DNA from: Thermoleophilaceae bacterium
Lineage (GTDB): Bacteria; Actinomycetota; Thermoleophilia; Solirubrobacterales; Thermoleophilaceae
DNA: 42,147 nt
NCBI GenBank assembly: GCA_030447905.1
Contig: JAUJNZ010000001.1
Coordinates: 143,531-185,677 of the forward strand
Direction of reading: 5' to 3'
Under the pieces are notes generated by a model that was not told where the DNA came from, searched no databases, and was given only the letters and a program-made list of their open reading frames with translations. This document shows, piece by piece, positions 33,522 through 42,147 of this stretch; position 1 is the first letter of the stretch; the number at the start of each line of letters is the position of its first letter. A program made the position numbers and the translations under genes.

Positions 33522-34797
33522 GCAGCAGGGCTCGCAGGACGTGCATCGCCAGAGTGGTCGAGCGGTCGCGGACCTCGGCCCGCTCGCCCGGGATGACGAG
33601 GTCACGGGCGACCTCCCGCCCGTCGGCGAGCCTCGCCGCGAAGCAGACGTAGCCGACCGGCTTCTCCTCCGTTCCCCCGCCGGGGCCGGCGATCCCCGTG
33701 ACGGCGACCGCCGCGTCGGCGCCTAAGCGCCCGACTGCCCCCGCCGCCATGGCGCTCGCCACCTGCGGCGAGACCGCCCCGTGGCGGGCGATCAGGGCCG
33801 GGTCGACGGCGAGCAGGCTCGCCTTGGCCTCGTCGGCGTAGGCCACGACGCCTCCGGCGAAGTACGCCGACGCCCCGGCCGGCCCGCTCAGCCGCCCCGC
33901 GAGCTCGCCGCCCGTGCACGACTCGGCCACCGCGACGGTCGCCTGCGACTCGCGTAGCAGCGCCGCCACCTGTTCGTCGACGGTCGCGCCGTCGTCCGAG
34001 AACAGCTGCGGTCCATGGCGTTCGCGCACGAGGTCCAGCAGTCCCTCCCAGGCCGCCTGTGCCGGTGGCTCGTAACGGACCCCGACCTCGAGCTCGCCGC
34101 GCCGCAGGCACGTCGTGACCTCGAGCTCGCCGAGCCGGTCGATGTGCGCCTCCCCCACCCGCAGCGTCTCGGCGATCTCGGACTCGGGGATCCCGATCAG
34201 CCGCAGCGTACGGTGCTCGTAGCGCGACCGCCCCGCCACCGCGGCCCTGAAGGCCTCAGTCGCGACGGCCTCGGGCCACAGGGACTGGAGCTCCCGGGGC
34301 GGGCCGGGGAGGACCACCAAGGTCGGGCGACGGTGGCCGTCGACCGGCGGAACGACCAGACCGGGCGCGGTCCCCGCGGGCCCCAGCACGTCCGCCCCGA
34401 CCGGGATCGTGGCCTGCTTGCGAGTGGAGGCCTCGATCGCCGCCTGATCGAGTCCCCGCCAGCGCTTGAGCAGCGGCTCGACGATGGCGGCGATGCGGCG
34501 CTCGAGCTCCTCGTCCAGAAACGAGTCGCGCCCCTGGAAGCGGCCCACGACCTCGGCGGTGAGGTCATCGGCGGTCGGGCCCAGCCCGCCGCTGGTGACC
34601 ACGAGGTCGACGCCCTCTGAGGCCAGGAAGCGAAGCTGGGCCGCGACGTCAGCCGGGCGATCGCCGCAGATCGCGATGTGGGCGAGCTCGATCCCGAGCT
34701 CGGAGAGCCGGTCGGCGAGCCAGGGACCGTTGCGATCGGGGACCCGCCCCGCCAAGACCTCGGTGCCGGTGACGACGATGCCGGCGCGCGCGCTCAC
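33499..34797 (-). CDS. cinA: CinA: competence/damage-inducible protein with NMN amidase domain
   Basis: 432 residues. The N-terminal molybdopterin-binding-like domain has [17 protein letters not shown] and [13 protein letters not shown] (pyrophosphatase in the family). The C-terminal PncC domain (about 265-430) has [17 protein letters not shown] and [17 protein letters not shown]; it deamidates nicotinamide mononucleotide to nicotinate mononucleotide, feeding the NadD-NadE route, so the link to the two nadE genes is natural. GTG 34797 ([11 protein letters not shown]) was chosen; TTG 34829 is possible but its ribosome site is too close. An IS110-type element lies immediately upstream and may disrupt the original promoter. 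Confidence 0.94.
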   Translation of the reverse strand: MSARAGIVVTGTEVLAGRVPDRNGPWLADRLSELGIELAHIAICGDRPADVAAQLRFLASEGVDLVVTSGGLGPTADDLTAEVVGRFQGRDSFLDEELERRIAAIVEPLLKRWRGLDQAAIEASTRKQATIPVGADVLGPAGTAPGLVVPPVDGHRRPTLVVLPGPPRELQSLWPEAVATEAFRAAVAGRSRYEHRTLRLIGIPESEIAETLRVGEAHIDRLGELEVTTCLRRGELEVGVRYEPPAQAAWEGLLDLVRERHGPQLFSDDGATVDEQVAALLRESQATVAVAESCTGGELAGRLSGPAGASAYFAGGVVAYADEAKASLLAVDPALIARHGAVSPQVASAMAAGAVGRLGADAAVAVTGIAGPGGGTEEKPVGYVCFAARLADGREVARDLVIPGERAEVRDRSTTLAMHVLRALLLGEPAPT

Positions 34798-34847
34798 CGA
34801 ACGGCCGGGGCGGCTGCGCTCATTGGTCAACCTCCCCGCATGTCGAC

Positions 34848-35028
34848 CACCGCCGGGGGAGCGCCAACGGCGCTTGCCCCAAAGAGGGCCCGCATGAGAC
34901 CAGCGCCCCCGGCGGTGCGAGGCACCAGAAGCCCCAACAGGACGTCGCGCCCCTGAGCGCCCGTCAATGAGCGCCCGCAACGGTACCTCGCGGTCGAGGC
35001 AAACGCAACCGAGCGAGGAGGGAGACAG
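34848..35028 (+). ncRNA. Candidate IS110 bridge RNA
   Basis: IS110 elements encode a bridge RNA from the non-coding end next to the transposase; its loops pair with donor and target DNA. The 180 bases before the transposase are strongly structured: a perfect 12-bp stem (34848-34859 with 34906-34917) encloses 46 bases with inner hairpins AGCGCC/GGCGCT (34860-34874) and GCCC/GGGC (34876-34889). Then come a 14-base-period direct repeat TGAGCGCCCG (34954-34963 and 34968-34977) and a hairpin CCTCG/CGAGG (34986-34999) just before the ribosome site. The fold fits a bridge RNA, but pairing to the ends was not shown. Confidence 0.5.
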
Positions 35029-36239
35029 ATGGGCGCCTGCGCCGGCATCGACTGGGCCAAGGACAAACACGACGTGGTCGTCGAGGACAAACGGGACCGG
35101 GTGTTGCTCGACTTCACCATTGCCCACGATGAGGCGGGCATCGTCGAGCTGTGCTCGACACTCGTAGCGCACGAGGTCGAGCGCGTGGCCGTCGAGCGCC
35201 CCGACGGGCTGATCATCGAGCGGCTGCTCGCGGCGGGGCTCGTCGTCTTGGCGCTGCACCCCAACCAGGTCAAGGCCGCGAGGCCGCGCTTTCAGGTGGC
35301 GGCCTCGAAGTCCGACCGCTTCGACGCGTTCGTGCTCGCAGAGCTCGCCCGCACCGACTCCCACCGCTTCCGGGCGCTCGTCCCCGACGCCGACGAGACC
35401 AAGGCCCTGCGGGCTCTCACCGCGCCCGCGAGGACCTGGTCGAGGCGCGCGTCGCGCTCGCCAACCAGCCGCGCGCCGAGCTCGAGCGCTTCTGGCCGGG
35501 GACGGTGAGGTTGTTCGCCGAGATCGACTCGTCGATCACGCTCGCCTTCCTCGAGCGCTATCCGACGCCGGCCGCGGCGCGTGGGCTCGGCGAGCAGCGC
35601 CTCGGCGGCTTCCTCGCCCGCCACGGCTACTCGGGACGGCGCACGCCGGCCGAGTCGCTCGAGCGCCTCAAGGACGCGCCGCGGGGAACGGCCGGCGAGG
35701 CGGAGGTCGAGGCGCGCGGTACGGTCGTGCTCGCCCTTGTCGCCACACTGGGTCCGCTCGTCGAGCAGATCCGGCTCTTGACGAGCGAGATCGCCGGCGC
35801 GGTGCGCGCCCACCCCGATGGCGAGATCTTCCTGTCGCTCTTTCGCGACCCGAAGTCGGTGGTCTGCGCGGCCACCCTGCTCGCTGAGCTGGGCGACTGC
35901 CGCGGGCGCTATCCCTCGAGCGCCGCGCTCGCCGCCGATGGGGGCGTGTCGGCGGTCGCGGTCGAGTCCGGCCGGCGCCGAGTCGCGACCTTTCGCCGCG
36001 CCTGCGATCCGCGCCTGCGGGCGGCGCTCTCGACACTCGCCGACGCCACCCGCCACCACCATCCCTGGGCGAGGCGCCTCTACCGCGACGCCCGCGCGCG
36101 CGGCCACGACCACCCCCGCGCCACGCGCACGGTCGGGCGCGCGTGGACGCGCGTGCTGTGGCGCATGTGGCAGGACGGCGTGCCCTACGACCCAGCCCGA
36201 CACGGCTCTCTCTGTCGTCAATTGGCGACGGAGGGTTGA
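35029..36239 (+). pseudogene. IS110-family transposase with one frameshift
   Basis: DEDD-type recombinase of about 400 residues. N-terminal RuvC-like half: [24 protein letters not shown] and [17 protein letters not shown] supply the acidic residues. C-terminal Tnp-20 half: ATLLAELGDCRGRYPSSAALAADGG, then VESGRRR with the likely catalytic Ser. The frame from ATG 35029 (good ribosome site gaggaggga) is lost at about 35421: CTCACC-GCGCCC lacks one C, and the rest ([15 protein letters not shown] onward) is in the next frame to TGA 36239. One added C would restore a full protein, so it may be inactive or a sequencing error. Length with repair is normal. Confidence 0.85.
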
Positions 36240-36250
36240 CACAGGACGTC

Positions 36251-37044
36251 TCATGCCGCCCCGTCCCCGTCCGCACACGGGCGCTGGCCCGACGGTATCT
36301 GGCGCGGGTCCTTGCCGGGCGCAAAGGAGAAGCCGACCGATTTGGTCTTGGTGCCCAGGTCGACGTCGTCACCGTTGACGCGGACCTCCGCGGAGGGGCG
36401 CCCGAGATTGAGCCGCAGCCGCCGGCCGCGGAAGGATCGCGCCGAGGTCAGGCTCCCTTCGTAGAGCGGCGCCTCTCCCTCCCCGCGGTCGACGCACACG
36501 TAAGTGGGCTCCACCGGGCTGACCTTCAGCTTGACGCTCTTGGGCCGCGCGCGCGCTCGCGCCTCCGGCGCTCACGACGCTCGCGGCGCTCATCCGCCTC
36601 CCTTTGGACGGCCTGCTCGGTGCCGCCGTCCCCACCCTGCTCGGGCCCTCCGCCGCCGCTCGTGAGCCCGAGCACCAGGAACAGCACGAGCAGTGCGGCG
36701 ATGCCCCCGGCGACGAGCAGGCCGGTGGCCGGAGGACGCCGTTCGTAGCGCATCGGCTCCCGGCGGCTCGGCGGGCGCCGGAAGGCCGGCGCGGGGTCCT
36801 CGTCGGGGAGGCCCTCGCTGCTCGCGCGGAACTCTTCGACGATCACGCGGGCGTCGAGCCCGAGGTGCTCGGCGTAGGTCTTCAGAAATGAGCGGACGAA
36901 GGTCGGCCCCGGGAGCAGGTCGAACTCCTCGTTCTCGAGCGCACGCAGGTACTTCGCGCGGATCTTCGTCGCGCGCTCTACCTCGCCGATGTCGACCTGC
37001 TGGCGGATGCGCGCCTCGCGCAGGGTCTCACCGATCCCGGGCAT
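36251..37044 (-). pseudogene. rodZ: RodZ-like HTH membrane protein, frame broken at a CG repeat
   Basis: RodZ links the MreB cytoskeleton to the membrane; actinomycete homologues share an N-terminal HTH, one membrane helix and a DUF4115 periplasmic domain. Here: HTH MPGIGETLREARIRQQVDIGEVE and FVRSFLKTYAEHLGLDAR, membrane helix ATGLLVAGGIAALLVLFLVL (about 118-138), an Arg/Glu-rich linker, then DUF4115-like EPTYVCVDRG ... LYEGSLTSA ... VRVNGDDVDLG. The HTH frame stops at 36526, while the C-terminal part lies in another frame ending at 36251. The switch occurs at the (CG)5 run near 36546-36555; the total of 794 bases is 264 codons plus two, so removing one CG unit repairs it. ATG 37044. Confidence 0.82.
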
Positions 37045-37120
37045 GGCACGTATTCTGACGCACGCGTGCCCGCGTGCGGGAGCGGGCCGATGTGGCCTGC
37101 GGTGGCCGGCGGCCCGGCGC

Positions 37121-39702
37121 TCACCCCCGCTCGAGGACCCCGCCTCGACCGGCTCGTCGAGCGCCGCGAGCACGCGCGGCACGTCGGTCTCTGAGATCAG
37201 TACCTGCCGCGCCTTCGACCCCTCATAGCCTGAGATGACCCCGCGGCGCTCCATCATGTCGATCAGCCTCCCGGCACGGGTGTAGCCGACGCGCAGGCGC
37301 CGCTGGAGCATCGAGGTCGAGGCCGAGCCAAGCTGGGCGACCGTGGCGATCGCCTCGCCGAGCAGCTCGTCGGCATCGGGATCGAAGTCGTCGGGCGAGT
37401 CGCTCTCGTCGGCCTCGACCTCCTCGAGCAGCTCCTCGTGAAGCTCGGGCTCGCCCTGGCGGCGCCAGTGGTCGGTCAGCCGCTCGATCTCGTCCTCGGC
37501 GATGTAGGCGCCCTGGATGCGCGCGCCGCGCGACTCGGTCGCCGGGCGGAAGAGCATGTCGCCCTGGCCGAGCAGCGACTCGGCGCCGTTCGAGTCGAGG
37601 ATCACCCGCGAATCGGTCTGCGAGGACACGGCAAAGGCGATCCGCGCCGGCACGTTGGCCTTGATCATGCCGGTGATGATGTCCGCGCTCGGGCGCTGAG
37701 TGGCGAGCACCAGGTGGATGCCGACCGCGCGCGACTTCTGGGCGAGGCGGATGATCGCGTCCTCCACGTCGGCGGGCGCAACCATCATCAGATCGGCGAG
37801 CTCGTCGATCACGCAGAGGATGTAGGGCAGCGGGCGGTCGCCTCGCTCCTCACGGGTGCGGTTGAGCTCGACCAGATTGCGCGAGCGCGCGAGGCTCATG
37901 GTCGAGTAGCGCTCCTCCATCTCCTTGATCAGGTTGGCCAGCACGTTGGCCGCCACACGCGGGTTCGTGACCACCGGGGTGATCAGATGGGGGATCGACT
38001 CGTAGTGGTTGAGCTCGACCTGCTTGGGGTCGACGAGCACGAGCTTCACGTCGTGGGGGGAGGCGTGGAGGAGGATCGAGGACAGCATGGCGTTGACGCA
38101 CCCCGACTTGCCGGAGCCGGTGGTCCCGGCGACGAGAAGGTGCGGCTGGCGGGCCAGATCGGTCCCGATGGCCTTGCCGGCGATGTCCTTGCCGAGCCAC
38201 ACGGTCAGCGGCGACCAGCCGCTCGGGGCCTCCTGGTAGACGTCGCCGAGGTAGACGACCTTGCGGTCTCGATTCGGGACCTCGACTCCCACCGCCGTCT
38301 TGCCGGGGATCGGCGCGAGAATGCGCACGTCGGTGGCGGCGAGCGCGTAGGCGATGTCGTCCTTGAGCTGCGCGACCTTGGACATCTTCGTCCCGGGCGC
38401 GAGGCGCAGCTCGTAGCGGGTGACGTGCGGGCCCGAGACCGTGCCGGTCACCGACGCGTCGACGCCGAAGTGCGAGAGCGCCTCGACCAGCGCGGCGCCG
38501 AGCCCGACCTCCTCGCCGGTGTCCGCGCGGTCGGCGCCCTCCTTCGAGCGGCGCAGGAAGCTCGGGCGCGGAGGAACGTAGACGAAGTCGTCGGCCTCGG
38601 TGATCGAGGCGCGCAGGCGGCCTTGGGGGGTGAGGTCGTCGGGGCCCGGGATCCGCGAGGGCGCCCCCTCCCCCCGCCCGGAGCCGGTGGCCACGGTCAC
38701 GTCCTCGTCTGCGCTTGGGGGCTCGTCGGCGAGCGCCGGCTCTGACTCGATCAGCTCGTCGAGCGACTCCGGCTCGGGCTCCTCGGGCTTACCGCGCCCC
38801 GCGCCGAACTCGGGCGCCGGGGGGAACTCCGGCACCTCCTCGTACGGGCTGTCTCGGCTCTCGTCCCGCCGGGGGGGCACCTCGACGTGGGTGGCGCGGA
38901 CGATCGGCTCGACCTCGGGCGGGCGCAGCCCGTCGCCGCCCTCCCCTGATACGCCACCCGAGACCGGGTCAGGGGCGAGCGGCCCGACCGCCGGCGGCCC
39001 GGGCACCGGCTCGGAGCGGGTCGGCCCCTGTCGACGCCGCGGCCCCGTTCGCGGCGCCCGCCGGGTCACCACCGCTGCGAAGTCGCCCGTCGACTTGCGC
39101 ACGCGCCGCGTAGTCGAGGCCATCCCCTCCCCCGTCGCCTTGAGCACCCCGGCCACGGTCGCCCCGGTCAGCAGGAGCAGTCCGGTTACGGCCAGGAAAA
39201 GCACCAGGATGTCGGCGCCGACCTCCTGCAGGAGAAGACGTGCGGCCCAGAAGAAGGCCTCCCCGAGGGCGCCGCCGTGACTGCGGAAGAAGGCCGGGTC
39301 GAAGAAGCCCTCCCGCGGCGGGCGGTCGGGCCCGAGCCCGAAGCTCTGCGCGGCGAGCCCGAGGAGCAGCGCGGCGATCACGCAGAGGGCGCCGGCCTTG
39401 AGCGGCCGGGTCGTCGGTAGCATCGGACGCAGGACGAGCACGGCCCCGACCGCGAAGATCCCCACCGGCGCCAGGTAGGCCACACGTCCGCCCAGGTACA
39501 TGAGCGCGCTCGCCAGCGCCTCCCCGAGCTCTCCACCCGCCCAGCCCATGTAGAACACGAAGGCGAGAAAGGCCGCGACGGCCACGAGCGCGATCCCGAT
39601 CACGTCGAGGTGGCGCTGCGCGAGCGCGGGCAGGCGGGGGAAACGAGGCGGCGGCCGGCGCGCGGGCCGCCGCGGGCGCCTCTTCGCAGGACGGCGGGCC
39701 AT
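37121..39702 (-). CDS. ftsK: DNA translocase FtsK/SpoIIIE
   Basis: Septal DNA translocase. About 860 residues: four N-terminal membrane helices (about 25-180), a Pro/Glu-rich acidic linker (about 210-400), then the motor with VTRYELRLAPGTK, Walker A VAGTTGSGKSGCVNAML, Walker B YILCVIDELADLMM and LVLATQRPSADIITG, and the C-terminal gamma winged-helix (STSMLQRRLRVGYTRAGRLIDMMERRGVISG). ATG 39702 (MARRPAKRRP) was chosen. There is no stop where the family ends: the frame runs on through SSSGGERRAAG into rodZ and stops only at 36526. One added G in the run of five at about 37124-37128 would end FtsK at TGA 37121. Divergent from the response regulator. Confidence 0.95.
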
Positions 39703-39781
39703 ACGACCGATCCTTCGACATCGGCGGGCGTGACCCTGCCGCACGCGGACGCCGATGGACCGGGCGCCTACCATCTCCAGC

Positions 39782-40462
39782 ATGGCCCGGAACGCGCGCG
39801 TGCTGGTCGTCGAGGACGACGTCGAGATCGCCGGGGCGCTCCGGCGCTCGCTCGCCCTCGAGGGCTACGACGTCGAGCTCGCGGGCGACGGGGTCGCCGC
39901 ACTGGCGGAGGCCGAGACCTTCGAGCCCGACGCCGTCGTGCTCGATCTCGGCCTGCCGAAGCTCGACGGGGTCGAGGTCTGCCGGCGCCTGCGCGACCAG
40001 GGCGACGTCCCGATCCTCGTCCTGACCGCCCGCGATGCCGTCGAGTCACGGGTCGAGGGCCTCGACTCCGGCGCCGACGACTATCTGGTCAAGCCCTTCG
40101 AGCGCGCCGAGCTGCTGGCGCGCGTGCGCGCGCTGCTGCGCCGTCGCCCGCCGCGCGGGACGGCCTCGCTCGTGGTCGGGGACCTGCGCCTGAACGCCGA
40201 TCGCCACGAGGCGCGGCGCGCCGGCCGGCAGCTCGACCTCACGAGCCGCGAGTTCGAGCTGCTCGAGCACCTGATGCGCAACGAGCGGCTCGTGACCTCG
40301 CGCGAGTCCCTGCTCGAGGACGTGTGGGGCTACGCGCCCTTCTCGGAGACCAACACCGTGGACGTCTTCGTCTCGAACCTGCGCCGCAAGCTCGAGGCCG
40401 GGGGTGAGCCTCGAATGTTGCATACCGTCCGCGGAGCCGGATACGTGTTGAGATCGCCGTGA
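39782..40462 (+). CDS. OmpR/PhoB-family response regulator
   Basis: 226 residues. Receiver domain (1-120) with the acidic pocket VVEDD, phospho-acceptor Asp55 in VVLDLGLPK, switch Thr in VLTARD and Lys104 in DYLVKPF. DNA-binding winged helix (130-224): DLTSREFELLEHLMRNERLVTSRE and VDVFVSNLRRKLEAGGEPRMLHTVRGAGYVL. It resembles MprA/TcrA-type regulators of actinomycetes. ATG 39782 was chosen; ATG 39755 would add nine residues. The TGA overlaps the kinase GTG. Divergent from ftsK with 79 bases between, which must contain both promoters. Signal unknown. Confidence 0.94.
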   Translation: MARNARVLVVEDDVEIAGALRRSLALEGYDVELAGDGVAALAEAETFEPDAVVLDLGLPKLDGVEVCRRLRDQGDVPILVLTARDAVESRVEGLDSGADDYLVKPFERAELLARVRALLRRRPPRGTASLVVGDLRLNADRHEARRAGRQLDLTSREFELLEHLMRNERLVTSRESLLEDVWGYAPFSETNTVDVFVSNLRRKLEAGGEPRMLHTVRGAGYVLRSP

Positions 40463-41922
40463 TCGGACGCCGCCGCTTCAACCGCCTTCCCATCCGGTGG
40501 CGCCTCGCGCTCACCTCGGCCGTCCTGACCCTGGTAATACTCGCGACCTTCGCGGTGGTCATGGGAGCGTTTACGGCCGAGCGCCTGCGCGACGACTTCG
40601 ACAACGACGTCCGCGCGCGCGCCGCCGACCTCAAGGACCGCATCCGCGTCGCGCGGGAATTCCCCTCGGGCCGCGTGATCCTCGAGCAGGACGACCTCGG
40701 GCAGGTGATCGTCAACGTGGCCGCCTCGGGCGACGGGGCAGTGCGCGTGATCGACACCGGGGGCGAGATCATCGCCCCCTCGGCGGGAGGGCCGGCACTC
40801 GGGCCCCCGCGAGCGGGCATCCGCGAGGTCGGCCCCTACCGAGTCGCCTCAGAGCCGCTGTACGCGGGGTCGCTGACTCCGGTCGCCTACCTCCAGTACG
40901 CCAAGGCGAGCCGCAGCCTAGGGGCCACGCTCGACCGGCTGCGGATCTTCCTGGCTCTCGGCGTGGTGGCGGGAACCGGCCTGGCGCTGCTGGCGGGAAC
41001 CGCGGTCGCCCGCCGCGCGATGGCGCCGGTCGGGCGGCTGACCCGGGCGGCCAAGCACGTGGCTCAGACCCGGAACCCCACCGTGTCGCTCCCCAAGCCC
41101 CCGAGCGAGGACGAGGTCGCCGACCTCGCACGCACGCTCGAGGAGATGCTCCACGCCCTCGACCAGGCCCAGGGCGAGACCGAGTCGGCGCTGCGCCGGC
41201 AGCGCGAGTTCGTGGCCGATGCCTCGCACGAGCTGCGCACCCCGCTCACCGCGGTGCTCGCCAACCTCGAGCTGCTCGAGGCCTCGCTGGAAGGTGAGGA
41301 CCGTGAGCTCGCCGCCTCCGCCCTGCGCTCCTCGCGGCGGATGCGGGGTCTGGTCGCCGATCTGCTGCTGCTGGCGCGGGCCGATGCGGGGCATCGGCTC
41401 GCGCGTGAGGCGGTCAACCTCGGCCAGGTCGTCCGCGAGGCCTGTGGCGAGGTGGCTCCCCTCGCCGTCGACCACAACCTGTCGGTGTCGACTCCTGAGG
41501 GCCGGGGCTCGGACGGTCCCGTGCTCGTCGAGGGCTCGGGCGACGAGCTCCACCGCCTGACGCGCAACCTGCTCGAGAACGCGGTCGTGCACACGCCGGC
41601 GGACACTCACGTCCAAGCGATCCTGAGCACCGACGACGGAGCCGCCACCCTAGATGTCTGCGACGACGGCCCCGGGGTGCCGTTCGAGCTGCGAGGCCGC
41701 GTCTTCGAGCGCTTCGTACGCGGAGACTCCGACAACGGCGCCCGAGTCGGCACCGGCCTCGGCCTGGCGATCGTCCGCGCGGTCGCCGAGCGCCATGGCG
41801 GCTCGGTCGAGGTCGGCGTGGGCCCGGCGGGTGGTGCTCGCTTCACCGTCCGGCTGCCCGCAGGACCGGGGGTGGACGCCGGCTCGCCAACCCGGGCGCG
41901 CGCGCCCGAGCCCGCTGCGTGA
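40459..41922 (+). CDS. Sensor histidine kinase
   Basis: Partner of the response regulator, 487 residues. Membrane helix about 15-37, an extracytoplasmic sensor (about 40-160), second helix about 163-182, HAMP linker (about 183-235), then FVADASHELRTPLTAVLANL with phosphorylated His257. The ATPase domain has NLLENAVVHTP (N box), CDDGPGVPFELRGRVFERF (G1/F) and GTGLGLAIVRAVAERHGG (G2). GTG 40459 overlaps the regulator stop, so the two are translated together. The sensor domain has no recognisable ligand pocket. The stop at 41920-41922 overlaps GTG 41919 of the next gene. Confidence 0.94.
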   Translation: MIGRRRFNRLPIRWRLALTSAVLTLVILATFAVVMGAFTAERLRDDFDNDVRARAADLKDRIRVAREFPSGRVILEQDDLGQVIVNVAASGDGAVRVIDTGGEIIAPSAGGPALGPPRAGIREVGPYRVASEPLYAGSLTPVAYLQYAKASRSLGATLDRLRIFLALGVVAGTGLALLAGTAVARRAMAPVGRLTRAAKHVAQTRNPTVSLPKPPSEDEVADLARTLEEMLHALDQAQGETESALRRQREFVADASHELRTPLTAVLANLELLEASLEGEDRELAASALRSSRRMRGLVADLLLLARADAGHRLAREAVNLGQVVREACGEVAPLAVDHNLSVSTPEGRGSDGPVLVEGSGDELHRLTRNLLENAVVHTPADTHVQAILSTDDGAATLDVCDDGPGVPFELRGRVFERFVRGDSDNGARVGTGLGLAIVRAVAERHGGSVEVGVGPAGGARFTVRLPAGPGVDAGSPTRARAPEPAA

Positions 41923-42147
41923 GACGACGGGGCGGGCCACCGGGCCCGCGCTAGCCGCAGCCGGCTGGGGCCTCGTCGGCGGATCGGCCCTCGTGCTCGG
42001 CGCCGGCATCGGGTGGTGGCGAGACCCTCAGCGGGTCATCGCCCTGGTCATGGCCTTCGGCGCCGGCGTCCTGATCAGTTCCCTCACCTTCGAGCTGACC
42101 GAGGAGGCCTTCCGCCGCGGCGGTGCGGTCGCGGGGGCGGGCGGCCT
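41919..42147 (+). CDS. ZIP-like metal transporter, N-terminal part (runs off window)
   Basis: The last 230 bases give a membrane protein start: PALAAAGWGLVGGSALVLGAG (helix 1), then RVIALVMAFGAGVLIS and SLTFELTEEAFRRGG (helix 2 end), which resembles ZIP-family metal transporters; only about 75 residues are visible. GTG 41919 overlaps the kinase stop (GTGA), the normal coupling here, but its frame hits TAG after 11 codons, and the conserved part is in the next frame. One extra G in the GGGG at 41929-41932 would join them. CTG 41915 is the in-frame alternative. The gene may be intact apart from that base. Confidence 0.55.

Larger units (their letters stand above)
34826..36239 (+). mobile_element. 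IS110-family insertion sequence (ends approximate)
   Basis: About 1.4 kb, typical for the family: a structured non-coding left part (34837-35028) followed by a DEDD transposase that reaches almost to the right end. GTCAACC at 34826-34832 faces GGTTGAC at 36232-36238 (the latter contains the transposase TGA), resembling the subterminal inverted repeats of IS1111-type members. Only about 11 bases separate the transposase stop from the rodZ end, so the right end must be there. Exact tips and target core cannot be fixed without an empty site. It interrupts the rodZ-cinA spacing. Confidence 0.75.

Overview
This is a very GC-rich chromosomal window, with many GTG and some TTG starts and many 4-base stop/start overlaps (GTGA or ATGA). 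The cluster cinA-thpR-recA-recX-rny-miaB-miaA-dapF-dapL, a cyclic-di-AMP riboswitch before a cell-wall gene, and the RodZ, FtsK and GatD-type proteins suggest a high-GC actinomycete, perhaps of the Thermoleophilia. The class is inference; the core genes are recognised from motifs. No rRNA, convincing tRNA or CRISPR was found.

Layout. 1-7.2 kb: the N-terminal half of a glutamine-dependent NAD synthetase cut by the window edge, a secreted subtilase, an amidohydrolase, a c-di-AMP riboswitch with an RlpA-like secreted protein, and a coupled aldo-keto reductase/SDR pair. 7.2-10.3 kb: an accessory island with an 18-bp-period repeat tract, an N-terminally short TauE/SafE permease, an OsmC protein, a rhodanese and a YnfA remnant. 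10.3-24.5 kb: CDF transporter, 3Fe-4S ferredoxin, GluQ (tRNA-queuosine glutamylation) with a frame break, a complete second NAD synthetase, a queuosine-salvage protein, a YbbN-type thioredoxin, a HAD phosphatase, an overlapping lipid kinase-methyltransferase-GatD run, the hflX-dut pair and a GNAT enzyme. 24.5-34.8 kb, minus strand: lysine/DAP genes (dapF, dapL), tRNA A37 modification (miaB, miaA), RNase Y, recA/recX, thpR and cinA. 34.8-36.25 kb: an IS110-type element with a structured non-coding left end, lying between cinA and rodZ. 36.25-42.1 kb: rodZ, ftsK, a response regulator/histidine kinase pair and the start of a ZIP-like transporter.

How the genes fit together. The NAD theme recurs: two NadE paralogues plus the CinA C-terminal NMN amidase domain. 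RNA and translation quality control is dense (miaA, miaB, gluQ, queuosine salvage, rny, hflX, thpR). Cell-envelope functions are scattered (rlpA-like, gatD, dapF/dapL, rodZ, ftsK).

The most notable observations are a DapF with serine at both catalytic cysteine positions, a candidate IS110 bridge RNA, gluQ beside a queuosine-salvage gene, a CTG start for miaA, and a series of broken frames, most of which one added G or C would repair. That last pattern makes sequence error a serious alternative to real pseudogenes here.
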